Assembly: GCA_034687125.1 (NCBI GenBank)
Contig: JAQGBZ010000407.1
Span: forward strand, 1 to 52,255
DNA length: 52,255 nucleotides
Direction: 5' to 3'
Source of the DNA: Neelides folsomi
Lineage: Eukaryota; Arthropoda; Collembola; Neelipleona; Neelidae
Shown here: positions 9,614 through 20,659 of the stretch, in pieces
Position numbering within the stretch: position 1 is the stretch's first letter
Layout of the letters: each line of letters begins with the position of its first letter
The notes under the pieces: model-generated
What the model saw: the letters and a program-made list of their open reading frames with translations, nothing else
Told to the model about the DNA's origin: nothing
The model's database searches: none
Made by a program: the position numbers and the translations under genes

Positions 9614-11802
9614 TACTTTTATATATGGTCTTATATCCCTCCTCTTCCACATATCTTCATAAACCATCTGCGCTCATCTGAGAGTTATTGCCATGAAGGA
9701 GGATTGTGAGGCACACTTTGCCCATTATTAAGCACAATACTTGTACTTGGATTGGAGATAAGGCTGGGAAGTAGAATGGCCAAGAAGGTTATTGCAACCT
9801 CTGTCAACAATCTCTATTGTCAATTCACTTCATCGGCCGGAGATTCCCTCAATGACCATCCTTGTACTTATGTAGTAGTTGGTTAGTTAGTAGTAAAGAT
9901 GTGTGTAGTGTAAAGTAAAGTTCATAGCCTCTTTCATAAGGTCGCACCTCTTACTACACAAATAGAAAATCTCAACACATCCAAGCATTTTTTCCCTCAT
10001 CCAGAAATTCTCGTCTTCGTAATAAGAAAAATAAAGTGTGACATCATTTCGCCACTCAATTACAGATTACAACCATACACAAACAATACATATTCAAACA
10101 ACGCCCTGGTGGATGGCCAATGATGCATAATATGATTTTGCAAAGAATTCGATAACTGATTCATCATTATTGTTATGAGCCGGCGAACAGGCCAATCACT
10201 CCCCACACTGCTTAAACACCTTTTGACTAATTTGACTCTTACACATAAGGTAATGAGAAGCTTACACATTTGATTCCACGACCAGGTCCGCATCAATATT
10301 CCAACACAAGCACCAACGGTGATGGAATCTCCTCACTTGAAATCTGAGAAAACCTCCGAGGCAAATGAGACGTGACGTCGATGAACTTTCAATTTTACTC
10401 GACTCCCATCAGTGTGGAACTTTGAATAAATACGTGATATGAGTGACACACATCTGATAGGAGGCAAGTGAATGATATCTCTCTCTATGTAAGTCCGTTT
10501 CTCCATTATGTAACGGCGAAGGGAGAAAATTCGAGTAAAATTGGTAAAAGATGAGAAGATAGGACACAGGTCTGGTAAATATAATGTTCAATTACGTGGA
10601 CAAGTAAATGACTACAAAGCATGAAGAGTCACAGGTCTTATGATGTTGGAGAGAATAGGAATGGAAATGGGCATAAATATTTATGCAAAACTTGAATAAC
10701 TAGAATTTATTGATTCTTCCTCTGGTACAAGATAATATATAAATTATTTGATCATCATTTGCTCATCCTTTATTAGAATTTCCTTTTGCAGGATTACAGG
10801 AGGTTTGCCTTTTGCCAAATAAACTTTCTCGAAAGGAAGACAATTTAATACATTCTTATGGGACAGGCGGTCGTAAACTGGTCGTTCATTAAAAATTAAA
10901 ATCAACTTGATAAAAGCCATGAATAATATTCATCCCCACTGTCTCTGTGCAAATAAAACAATGCAAATTTCCTGAACTTCATCAGCATCCAAGGACCATA
11001 GGCTGAACATTTCATATTAACAAGAAGTTCCTATCCCTTTGCGGAAGCTTCAAGTATGCAAAATTATGAAAATTTTAAGACAGGAGTTTTAATTTAATAA
11101 TTTATTAATTTAATAACTACGTTAATTCAATGTTAATAACCAATGATGATATTGCAAGAAAGGATCTTTAAAAAGATGGTAATTCTATAAATGTAAGAGA
11201 CAATCCCTTCATTGTTGAAATCTGCAAATAAATGCCGATTCTTTGTAAAGACTTTTCATATGATTTTTATTCGATTTTGGAGATGATATTAAATTCATTG
11301 TATCGCATCTTCGCATCGCTGTAATATCAGTAGAATAGAAGAAAGAAACATGAGAATATGAGAGCAAATAGAGAATGTGAGAAAAATAGAGAAGGAAGAT
11401 TTGGTGATCTTTGAAAAAGAGAAGACAAGAATTTGGAGAAGACAACGAGACTTGAAATATGAGACGAGAAAAGGTTTGAAGAAGATGGGAAATTTATGAC
11501 AGTGGGAATTTGAGCATAATTTGATAATTTAATGGTGATGTGAATTAAATGTGAATTAAAGCATCTAAATGTGGTTATAATTTGTCGAAAGTGGGGAACT
11601 GGGGGAAAGGGAGAAAGGAAGTAGAGCGTGTCGGTGAGGAGCTAAAGGAAGGGAATCTCCTCCTCATTTGACACCGTCTTCACCAGTCGAGATTCAATTT
11701 GGGGCTGCACGGAGGTAGACGGAGATCTCCTAATTTTATATTTATTTTATCACCTCTCTCTTCTATTCATCCCTTCACCTTGTCCAAAGGTCCACCGGCA
11801 CA
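9614..11802. other. intergenic region before the ZNF706-like gene
   Basis: AT-rich and purine-rich stretches. Short open frames on both strands lack any recognisable domain. The last 150 bases are the likely promoter and 5'UTR of the next gene. Confidence 0.55.
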
Positions 11803-12659
11803 ATGGCGAGGGGTCAACAGAAGCTCCAGTCCCAGGCAAAATCCCAAGACAAGCAGGTAATTAAAATCTAATTATTTCATTTTCTCCAAAATGTAAACAC
11901 AGTTGGTCTTCTTTGCGGTCCCCCAATCTCCCCAGCCCCCATACGGTCTTTGGGGAATGTTTGGGGAATTAAAGTCCTTCCTATTGAGAGTTCATCTACA
12001 CTCGATGAAGATGGTGAATGGGTCTTTTCCCATCTCCAATGCAAAATTGCAGGAAGAGAAAGTGCCGTCATCATCACTATCAAATCAAAAGTTTTGTATG
12101 ATGATGATAAGGACGTTAAGTCCAATGACGTTGGCACGAAATTGATCATAATTTAATATTACATTCTATATTATTATATACATTTATATATATCGAGATC
12201 TACGTAGGTTCTTCTAATAAATGTTCAATGTTTGTTTTAGGCTAAAATGAAAAAACAGCAAGGGCACTCTCTCGGAGAACAGAAAAAGGCTGCTGCCAAA
12301 GCTCTCACATTCGTTTGCACAATTTGTAAGGTAAATTGACTCTGAATTTCCCAAATGTACTATGTAAAATCCTATTTGAACTCTTTTGTTCATAATTGGA
12401 CGGGTTGGATGGGGGATTGTTGTTCCAACTCATTCCGATGAGTAGAATGGAAATGTGCCAAGATGAGAGTGTAATTTCTCGTTCAAAATGTTTAATTTAT
12501 TGAAATTTATTTATGAGAGAAAGGAGGTTCTTGGTGATTTGATGATTATATTGATTTACTTTCCCCTAGGCCCAGATGCCAGATCCGAAGACTTACAAGC
12601 AGCACTTTGAGAACAAACATCCCAAGAATCCACTTCCGGACGACCTCAAAGATGTCTGA
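11803..12659 (+). CDS. ZNF706-like small zinc-finger protein
   Basis: A 77-aa basic protein with a single C2H2 finger, the size of vertebrate ZNF706 (76 aa), a nuclear protein tied to stem-cell repression and RNA or G-quadruplex binding in vertebrates. Exons: 11803-11856, 12241-12330, 12570-12659; all junctions are phase 0. The N-terminus MARGQQKLQSQAKSQDKQAK and Lys/Gln-rich 4F5-like region match the family. The finger CTICKAQMPDPKTYKQHFENK ends in the pattern His-x5-His, followed by KNPLPDDLKDV. It converges with Rdl. Function in arthropods is not established, so no symbol is assigned. Confidence 0.93.
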
Positions 12660-12873
12660 GAAGAAAGTGACCAATGACACGAATATACCTTTTTCCATTG
12701 TGGTATCCAATATAATATTATGAACACAGAAAAAATTCTAAATGCTCCAATTGTTACATACAATACATAAATATTTTAAATCTACTACACACAAGTAAAT
12801 ATTAAATGTAATATAAATAATGAATGATATAAAGCTTTGAATAATTCCTACTACCTCTCGGGGTCTTTCAAGT

Positions 12874-12926
12874 AATAAAGAAGCTCTCAGGGTTTTCTAA
12901 ATCATCAAACATGAGTTTATTTTATT
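12874..12926. terminator. facing poly(A) signals of ZNF706-like (+) and Rdl (-)
   Basis: AATAAA at 12874-12879 on the plus strand, 215 nt after the ZNF706-like stop. Overlapping AATAAA/AATAAAATAAA lies on the minus strand at 12916-12926, just 11 nt past the Rdl stop. Confidence 0.55.
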
Positions 12927-12936
12927 TACGGAAACA

Positions 12937-15900
12937 CTATTCACTCGGCTTTATCATGATCAAGTCCGTTGTCACCGGGTTCGAGATGTGCAAGTAAATG
13001 ATCCAATAGAGCAAGTTGAAACACACGAAACAAACCGGGAAGACTACACGGCTGTACCTAAAACACAAAAAAATAATGTCACTTGTAAATGTTTTTAAAA
13101 CATGATCCACTTTAAATAATCATGTTCCAAATTACAATTTATTGATGTTAACTTATCATGTTTAATAGTTATCAATTTTTTATTGCTTTAATAATCGTTA
13201 ATTTTAAGATAATGTTCAGGTATTATTTATATAGCATTTTATAATTTACTAGTAGACTGTATAAATAATTTATTATATTATAGATTTTATATATTCTTTA
13301 CTTGTCAATATCTGAGGGTGTGATGCCACAGATCTGGTTCGGGTTGATTGGAATGAGCTGTCGGATCTTTTCATCTTCATAGATCCTTTCACGCTCGACT
13401 TCGACTCCTCGGTAGGCGTGGCCGCGATGGCCTTTAAGGCGAACCTCCTGTAAATTCAAATTGGGATGTTAAACACCTTGGGTCATGAACTCATCTCCTC
13501 ACCGTCTGTCGATGTTGGAGCGTGTGAAAGTGTTCGTCCCGTGCCGTTTGCAACTGAATCGCCATTCTCTGCAACGCGGCAAAGTGATTCTTACGCATCT
13601 GGATCCGCTTGGCGAGGTATCCTACTGTCGCGTACTCTGTAAGACAAACATTATTCATCATTGAGATTCGGTCGCAGGTGGCCGAAGCCGGCTCAAACTC
13701 CGACCTAATAATGCGGCAAAAACCATGACGAAACAGGTGCCGAGGAACACGTCGATAGATTTGACATAGGAGATTTTAGGCAAGGCTTTGTTCGTCGAGG
13801 ACATGAGCGTGGTCATCGTGAGAACGGTCGTGATTCCCAGGTAGACACGAGCGGGGGCAGCGTTACGGTTGAGCCAGAAGGAGACCCAGGAGATCACGAC
13901 AATTAAACCTGGAGTGGGAACATTAAGGGCCAGCTCCCAGGACTCCTTCCACTTACTTGAAGGTATATAAATCTGGATGAGATAGTATCCCATACTACGT
14001 ACAAATTGGATTTCGCAAGCCAGCCTCGAGTAATTGCCTTTTAATCACATCATAGTCAAAATTAATTAAGGCCCATATGAAACCCACGTTGAGAGTAGAT
14101 GATTATACAGTTACTTAATACCGAACCGTCTTTCATAATTAATGTAGCGGTGAGACAAAGAGTTCCTTTGATTTATAAGAGAAGGATTTAAACCTCTGTG
14201 GAATTTGCGGCTCCAGGAAATGAAAGCAAAGGGGAGCTTATGTATTTAACGTGGGAGAGTGGAACAGTGAAACTTCTCCGTTTCCTCCATCATACTTCTC
14301 TTATTTATAATACGAGACCCTTATGGGATTTCCCTCTTTCTCTCTGGTTTCACTCTTTTATAGGAGAAAATTTAATCTTCTGTCGCTCTAATTAAACGCC
14401 CTGTTTCCGTACTTTAATCCTCCATATCACGGTTCCAATAAAAGCTACTTTAATCATAGGAGTAGAATAACCAGCTAAAAGGGAAATGTGATATTTATTC
14501 TAAAAATTGAGAACTTGGAACTCACTCACTTTCAGAGAAAAGAATCGATATCGGGCAAAAGTAACATGTATTGGTATATGTAACATTTATGATTTTTCCA
14601 TAAATTAGGTTCATAACAAAATTTTTGTATTGCATATTGATCATATAATTTGTTTTCATAAGAAATAATGTTAATTTACCAGTGCTAAGGCTGATTTCGG
14701 CGGCCTTCTGTCGATAACCCATCACTTTGAATTGAGGTAAAGAAACCTCATTGGACACACCAACGGAGCTCGCTCCAGCGGCCCATTTGTACCGAATATC
14801 GCTCATCGTGTAACCAACTAAAAAATTGCAAAAAATGTGTCATAACGTGTACTCTTTACATCTAATATATTTTCTATCGACTATTTTCAAATTAATTAAA
14901 GAGAGTAAATATAAGGATTAATGATACTTATAGGTATTCATGCTGTCGATATTTCTTGGTATTTTTTAATGATTAATGGTCATTTGCATGCGAATGTTTA
15001 ATAATATTGGAACTTTCACTCATAAAGAGAGAAAGGCGTTATAAATCTTATAAAGATAAATCATAGATTCTTTTTGTAAGATTGATATCTATCAAATCTA
15101 TCATTTTACCAAAAAAATCTTCCAAATAATGCGCATCATCACGATCTATATTTACTTTATGTTCCAATAAAAAATGAAATGATCGATCATAAAACACCTA
15201 TAGGGTTGGTTCTTAAATAAAATTATACATGAAATTGATCGAATAGAGGTGGCTTGTTTATGTTGGTAATAAGAAGGCAGCAGTCTATAACTTAATGTAC
15301 ATTGTTCCCCATTTTCTAACTCTATTGGGTTCATAAATTGTAGAGCAGTTCCGTAACTCCAATTTATCCAACTTTGTATATTTTCAGGTATAAAAGATAG
15401 AACTTGGATTTATGTAGGAGAAAAATATAAATACTTCACACATATAACATATACATAACTCACTGTATATTCGAAAATATTAATATTTCAATATGTTTTT
15501 TGCATTTGTTTGTAGGAATTCATGATTTGGTTTGAAACTGGAAATTCAAATCTTATTTGTTATTCTAATGGGCACATTGAAATCCATAAATATAATATAA
15601 ACGCATATCTGTATATCCCTATTATTAAATATTATTAACACTACATTTATCTACAATGTAAATTATGTCGTAGTACATATTTCACAATTTATGGGAATAA
15701 AGTGAAAATGGCACGTTTATGGAAATTCGACCGTTGACACGTTTTGGTAATATTTTATATGCTTATTTACTCTTACACCCTCCAATAATTCATAAATTCA
15801 TATATAAATGTGTTATATAACCCATTACATACACCTCTCCTGAATTTGATGAATTATTCAGTTCCAATCTCACGATCACTTAGTTGAGGACCAATTCATA

Positions 15901-18900
15901 AAAAGCATAAATTCCTGAGGTGCGCATTGGAATATTGACATGGGGTCTTTTTCGATAAGAGAAAGGAGAAACACGCATTGAGGGTTTGAGAGAATCAATT
16001 CTGACCACATTGGGAATAATTTATGAATTTTGGCTCATTTGGAAATTGCCTCATCTATGTTTCTATTTATCATGAATCAGATCATTAGAAGGAACTTATG
16101 AAAGGAAACGATGAGAATAGTTCGAACAATGGAAATATCATTATTTTCATTATGAAGGGAGAAATTCACAATTCTCCAAAAGTTCCTGATCCATAAAAAG
16201 AGGATTTATTTGATTTAATCTTCCAGGAACGACTCTGGTGTGTGTCTGTTTACTTGCGTCATAGGGAGAGTGGAGGGATCGTTAGGTGTTTAGTGCCCCA
16301 CTCAGCATGGTCTCAACTCCACAATAGATACAAATATTGATCCGCAATTTTCTTCTCATTCTCCTTCCGGACTCCATTCGAGAAATTCGGGATTAGCGAA
16401 CACTTGAAGGAATACACAATGGTTTGGTCATCTGCTTAATTACCGAGATTTTCCCCCAGATGCTCTCTCAAGGAAATGTGGAGATGATGGGAATAAAATG
16501 AAGGAGAGCCGGGAAAACCCGTCGCTTTCACTCTTTCTCTCCAACCCATAAACTTTTCCGATTTTTTGCTCCATAAACTGTATGGGTGTAACAGTTACTG
16601 GTTATGAGGTTCGCATATAAATATTTATGTAAGTAATGTACACCCCCTGATGGCTCAACCGCCATATCAATTTATAAATTTATATACAATCCTTGTAAAC
16701 CCGACAGGGACTATAAAAAGGATGGAAAATTCTACTACAAGTACGTACTCTAGTATGAATGTACATTTACATTCTTCCATGCAAAGAGTCGAAATACTTA
16801 ATTAAAAAAAATAAAAAATAGGCCATGGTGAAATACTGACTACATAGTACTTATTTAGCAATAGTAATTGTAATTAGTTTCGTGCAAGAGATTAAAAATG
16901 GGGAACTCACAAGACTCAATCTCAATGTTGCACATTTGAGAGTCCATTGGGAAATGGCGAAGATCCATTGGACAACTAGCCGTGACGGTGAGCCGTATTG
17001 ACCTCGTGATGTCTCCAGTTTGCGAGATGCGGAGGAACTCATTCGAAGTCGTTGCCGTGTGAAAATAGGACGTCTTCTCGTTGACGAAGAAAGTGTCTGG
17101 CACCCACATGCTCTTGAGAAACTCCGAGCTCACCTAAGAGCCAAGTCTCAATGTACTACACATCTCCTACATCATGGACTGCAACACATCTCGGGATTTG
17201 GACAATGGGATGGAAATGAGAAAAGTGGAGATATATCCCAAACCTAATTCCCGGCTTCAACATCCGAATATATCTGTATTGTACGAATATACCCGGATAT
17301 TTCAAATATCTTCCCAATCTGGCATTTACATTCTTCTCATTACCTCCCTTGCCCACTCATCCCCGAATTTCGGGGATATTGGCAATATGACCAAATATTC
17401 TGTTCTATTGATACATGAAGGATCAATAGTTTAATGGTCTGGAGACTCTCTTGATATTACACACAAAATACACACGGATCGCCTTTCTTGTGCAATTTTT
17501 GGGAGGGGCAATAAATCAAAAGCGATCCGATTTCCAGTTCATTTTGTTTACTCGTGTACTGTAAATGTTTTTCCTCCCCACGTACCGAAAGTGTCTTGAC
17601 GCCCTTGGGTCCCTGGAATTGAAGGCGCGGGTCCTTCCACATTTGTCTGAAGTAGAAATCGAGGGTGAAGTCCTGTGACAAAGAGAATGTTAGGAACAAG
17701 GGGAAGATTTGCGGTTTAAGCCAAGCCGTGCAGACTACAGTGAACAATGCAAAGAGACAGAGTGACGACGACACGACACGACACTGGATTGTATGAAGAA
17801 AACAACGCACCATCTGGACCTCAGAGACACCCGAAATGGAAAGTACATACATACTTATCTTTACTTCCACCGGAGAACCTAAGAAAAAGAAGGTTTCTAA
17901 AGACTATGCAAGATCATGCCCATGCAGAGGAAAAGACCAGCAGGCCCAAGAGTTCAAAACGTCCGTAACCGATTTCGGGTGATTCACAAATGAGTTCAAG
18001 TTTTTAATTGGCTAATTACAAGGCTTGTTTAAGTTATTTACAACCCCAGATCACTTTCTTCTGCAACTAATTAATATGTGCCTCTTATTTTAAATGTTAT
18101 TTGACCAGTTATGTCCTTGTCATTATGTTTATATACAAGGTATATCAGATATAATGTAAAGTATAATGGTTCGTGTTATCATGTTATAGTTTTAATGAAC
18201 CGCCATTGTGGTTCTTTTTCAAAGGTTAATTCTTGAACTTTAGTACTTTGCGAATGGCGGTAATCAGTTAGACACGGTCTGAACTCTTTGCCCGCAGATT
18301 TGACCTCTGTACCATTTGAACTTCCGATAAACTTGAAATAGACTGCACATACATACTTATACCCACGGTTACCGCTTCACCTGAGGTAATCGATTGTTAG
18401 ATAAGCCAAAATTATCTAATTAGTATAATCACAGTAAAAAGGGCGTGATTGAGTACCAATCAATATGTACACCAAAGGTATCATTAATTAGTTAAAAAAC
18501 TTAATTAGTTAAAAAAAACTTCTTGAAAAAGTCGGAAAGGTTGCGACATTCTTGAAAACACTTTTTCATCAATTCCTTAAAACCTTAATTAGTTGATTTA
18601 ATGGCGGGAGAAAACCAATTTGGTTAAATAAGTCATAAAAGGAAAGATGCATTTAGGAATGGTATTTTTTCCTTTGTAGTTTGGCCATCATAGCCATAGA
18701 GGTAATAATAATAATACCTTGAAAAAAGCCTAACTACACCTTTCCTCCATCAACTGGGCTAAATAACTTGGCTATACAAAAAATAACTCCACGTAGATAA
18801 TCTTCCTAAACTGCTGTTTCAATTCAGCTTCACATCAACATCATTTCCATTCCACCCATTTGAAGAGATTTAATATACGCCTGGGATTTGTTTGGAGGCA

Positions 18901-19773
18901 TGATGTTAAAAAGAATTCCAAACATTTATGTCTATAACTCCCCAAATTCCTTATGATGAGGGGATGCTATGAACAATACAAGGAGGGATAATGGGTCCCA
19001 GATTTACATAATATCCATCTTTTGGTCAAAATGGCTTAATCCCTTCAAATCATTCCTATCTAAAAAATAAACTTGACTTTCTTTCCCTTCGCACAAAAAG
19101 GGGAAAACAGAAAAATATGGCCTGGTTGTGAGCTAAGTAATTTACATTTGAAGCATACTAATGATCGTTTTACTTCTTTTTATTGTTTTAGTTTGTTTTA
19201 GTCCTTGTAAGGAACATTCAAAAATCTATTGAAAAGTGTGAAACATATTTACAGCAGTAATATTTACTAATAAAAGTATTAGTTTCATCTAATACCTCTC
19301 TTCTGGTTTTATGTATACCAAATATATTGGTCAAATGACTAAAAAAGTGGTAATATTTTCTACATTGATTCACAACATTTTGCCCTATTGATTAGCTTGA
19401 GAAATTGGGTGATGATTTTGCCCTAACTATTTTTTTAATATATGATCTACTATTTGAGCCTGGGAGATAGTAGACCTCATTACCAATGTACAAAGTACAG
19501 ATCTGGAGAGGAGATTTACAATGTCTTTACGTACCTCCATAGTTGGGTCTCACGCGTTTGTCATAGTTTTGTTTGAATGAGTCGAGGATGGATGAGATGT
19601 TTCTGCTCAGCTCTTTCATTTCGTCTGGACTCGCCCCGTTCGACATCGCTGACCTGGAAACACAAAGGTGGAAGTGAAGAAGTGAAGAACGGGGTCAGGG
19701 CGGGTCGGAAGGTTGGAGGTTACCCGGCCAGCGAGTTGTAATGTAGTAAAAGCAATATGAGGAAGGAGAACAT
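12937..19773 (-). CDS. Rdl: GABA-gated chloride channel subunit RDL
   Basis: Pentameric Cys-loop receptor of synaptic membranes. Exons in transcription order: 19724-19773, 19535-19653, exon 3b 18313-18380 or 3a 17811-17878, 17586-17672, 16911-17133, 14680-14817, 13957-14037, 13705-13908, 13503-13636, 13302-13447, 12937-13057; 456 aa. The signal peptide starts at [10 protein letters not shown]. The Cys-loop is [19 protein letters not shown]-site elements FYFRQ, WVPDTFF, IEIES and [11 protein letters not shown] are retained. M1-M4 follow. The PAR motif before M2 marks anion selectivity. In M2 the 2' residue is Tyr278 ([10 protein letters not shown]), where insect RDL has Ala (position 301/302). 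An extra Lys lies in the M2-M3 linker (SSTNKALPK). The M3-M4 loop is short (about 90 aa). In-frame Mets occur upstream to 19920, but 19773 gives the cleanest signal peptide. The first intron with the exon 3 copies and the exon 5-6 intron (2.1 kb) are the large ones. Confidence 0.96.
17811..17878 (-). other. Rdl: Rdl alternative exon 3a
   Basis: 68-nt exon (2 + 22 codons) encoding [22 protein letters not shown], the beta1-beta2 region of the ligand-binding domain (split here for length: [11 protein letters not shown] / [11 protein letters not shown]). The acceptor is ttttcttag and the donor is gtgcgt. It lies downstream of 3b in the transcript. Confidence 0.85.
18313..18380 (-). other. Rdl: Rdl alternative exon 3b
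   Basis: A second 68-nt exon in the same phase, encoding [11 protein letters not shown] followed by [11 protein letters not shown], with acceptor acctcag and donor gtacag. It is homologous to exon 3a and equal in length. Alternative exon 3 pairs are known in insect Rdl. Inclusion of both would shift the frame. Confidence 0.82.
18485..18600 (-). repeat. repeated TAATTAGTTAAAAAA elements upstream of Rdl exon 3b
   Basis: Two adjacent copies (18485-18521) and a partial third (18584-18600). Read on the transcribed strand they are T-runs followed by AACTAATTA, resembling a pyrimidine tract plus a CTAAT branch-point motif, about 105-220 nt before exon 3b. Confidence 0.5.
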
Positions 19774-20659
19774 CTCGACGAGGTCAACTCCCCATCCCAA
19801 CCTGGTGGCCACTGTGTCAGGCCTTCGGTCGATGTAGGGCCGGGCAGGTGCGCATGGCCCCCGCGGATCGATCCTCCTCCCCGCCTCTCCCTCGCCTCCC
19901 ATCACAATCAATAAACGCAATCATTAGAATTCGCCGCCCCGCTCTTCTCCTCATAACATCATTATTCTATTGCTCCGACCGCCGAACGCGTGGAGGGCAG
20001 CCAACTCAGCCCCGCCGAAGACACCGTCCCTCGGAAATGAGATCCTTCAACCTCGCCGACTTTTCTCACCATCCACTACATTTACCTTCGGCTTTTCAAA
20101 TCTCATAAATTATCCTCCTTAAATACAGATGTACATATCTCACCAATATGTATTTATGTGACTTACATTTAATACTTATGACTTATATCCAAGGCCTTCC
20201 TTTCTCCGTCGCGGTGTGGAGGTCTAATAAGACTAATAAGGACCGGGAGGAAATCAATAGGCTTATCTTTTATTAAGGACCCATTCTAACTACAAGTGTG
20301 CTCCTCGAGCCGGAGAATAACAAATAGACCTCTCAGCCAGCTAGGTCCTCTTAACATGATGACACGGGCGAGAAATGCTCCACTCGCGACATTCTGGGAA
20401 AGCAACTTATCATTCTCATTCCGACGTCCTTTCTCCGTGATCAACCCAGGACGTGCCGGGGTATGCACAATGCATGAGTTGGAGTCGTAAAGGGATTTGA
20501 GCCATAGCTTTGCTTCTTCACCCTCACCTGCTCGCCCCCTTCGCCCCACACAACCTACCTGCCTTTTGCCAGCTAATTCTGTTTACCTTCCCTCAGGCAT
20601 ACACAGAAAGAGACGGTGACTCACACCTGCTCTGGGTCTCATGTTCCAGGAGCGCCTTG
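19774..20659. promoter_or_regulatory. divergent intergenic region between Rdl and the Grindelwald-like gene
   Basis: The 886-nt head-to-head interval must hold both promoters and the 5'UTRs. It is moderately GC-rich next to Rdl. Open frames on both strands show no family. No clear TATA box was recognised. Confidence 0.5.

Noticed and set aside
14818..16910. Possible second copy of Rdl exon 6, as in Drosophila
   Set aside because: Read the intron on the minus strand for the [11 protein letters not shown] and LPQFKVMG patterns and found none.
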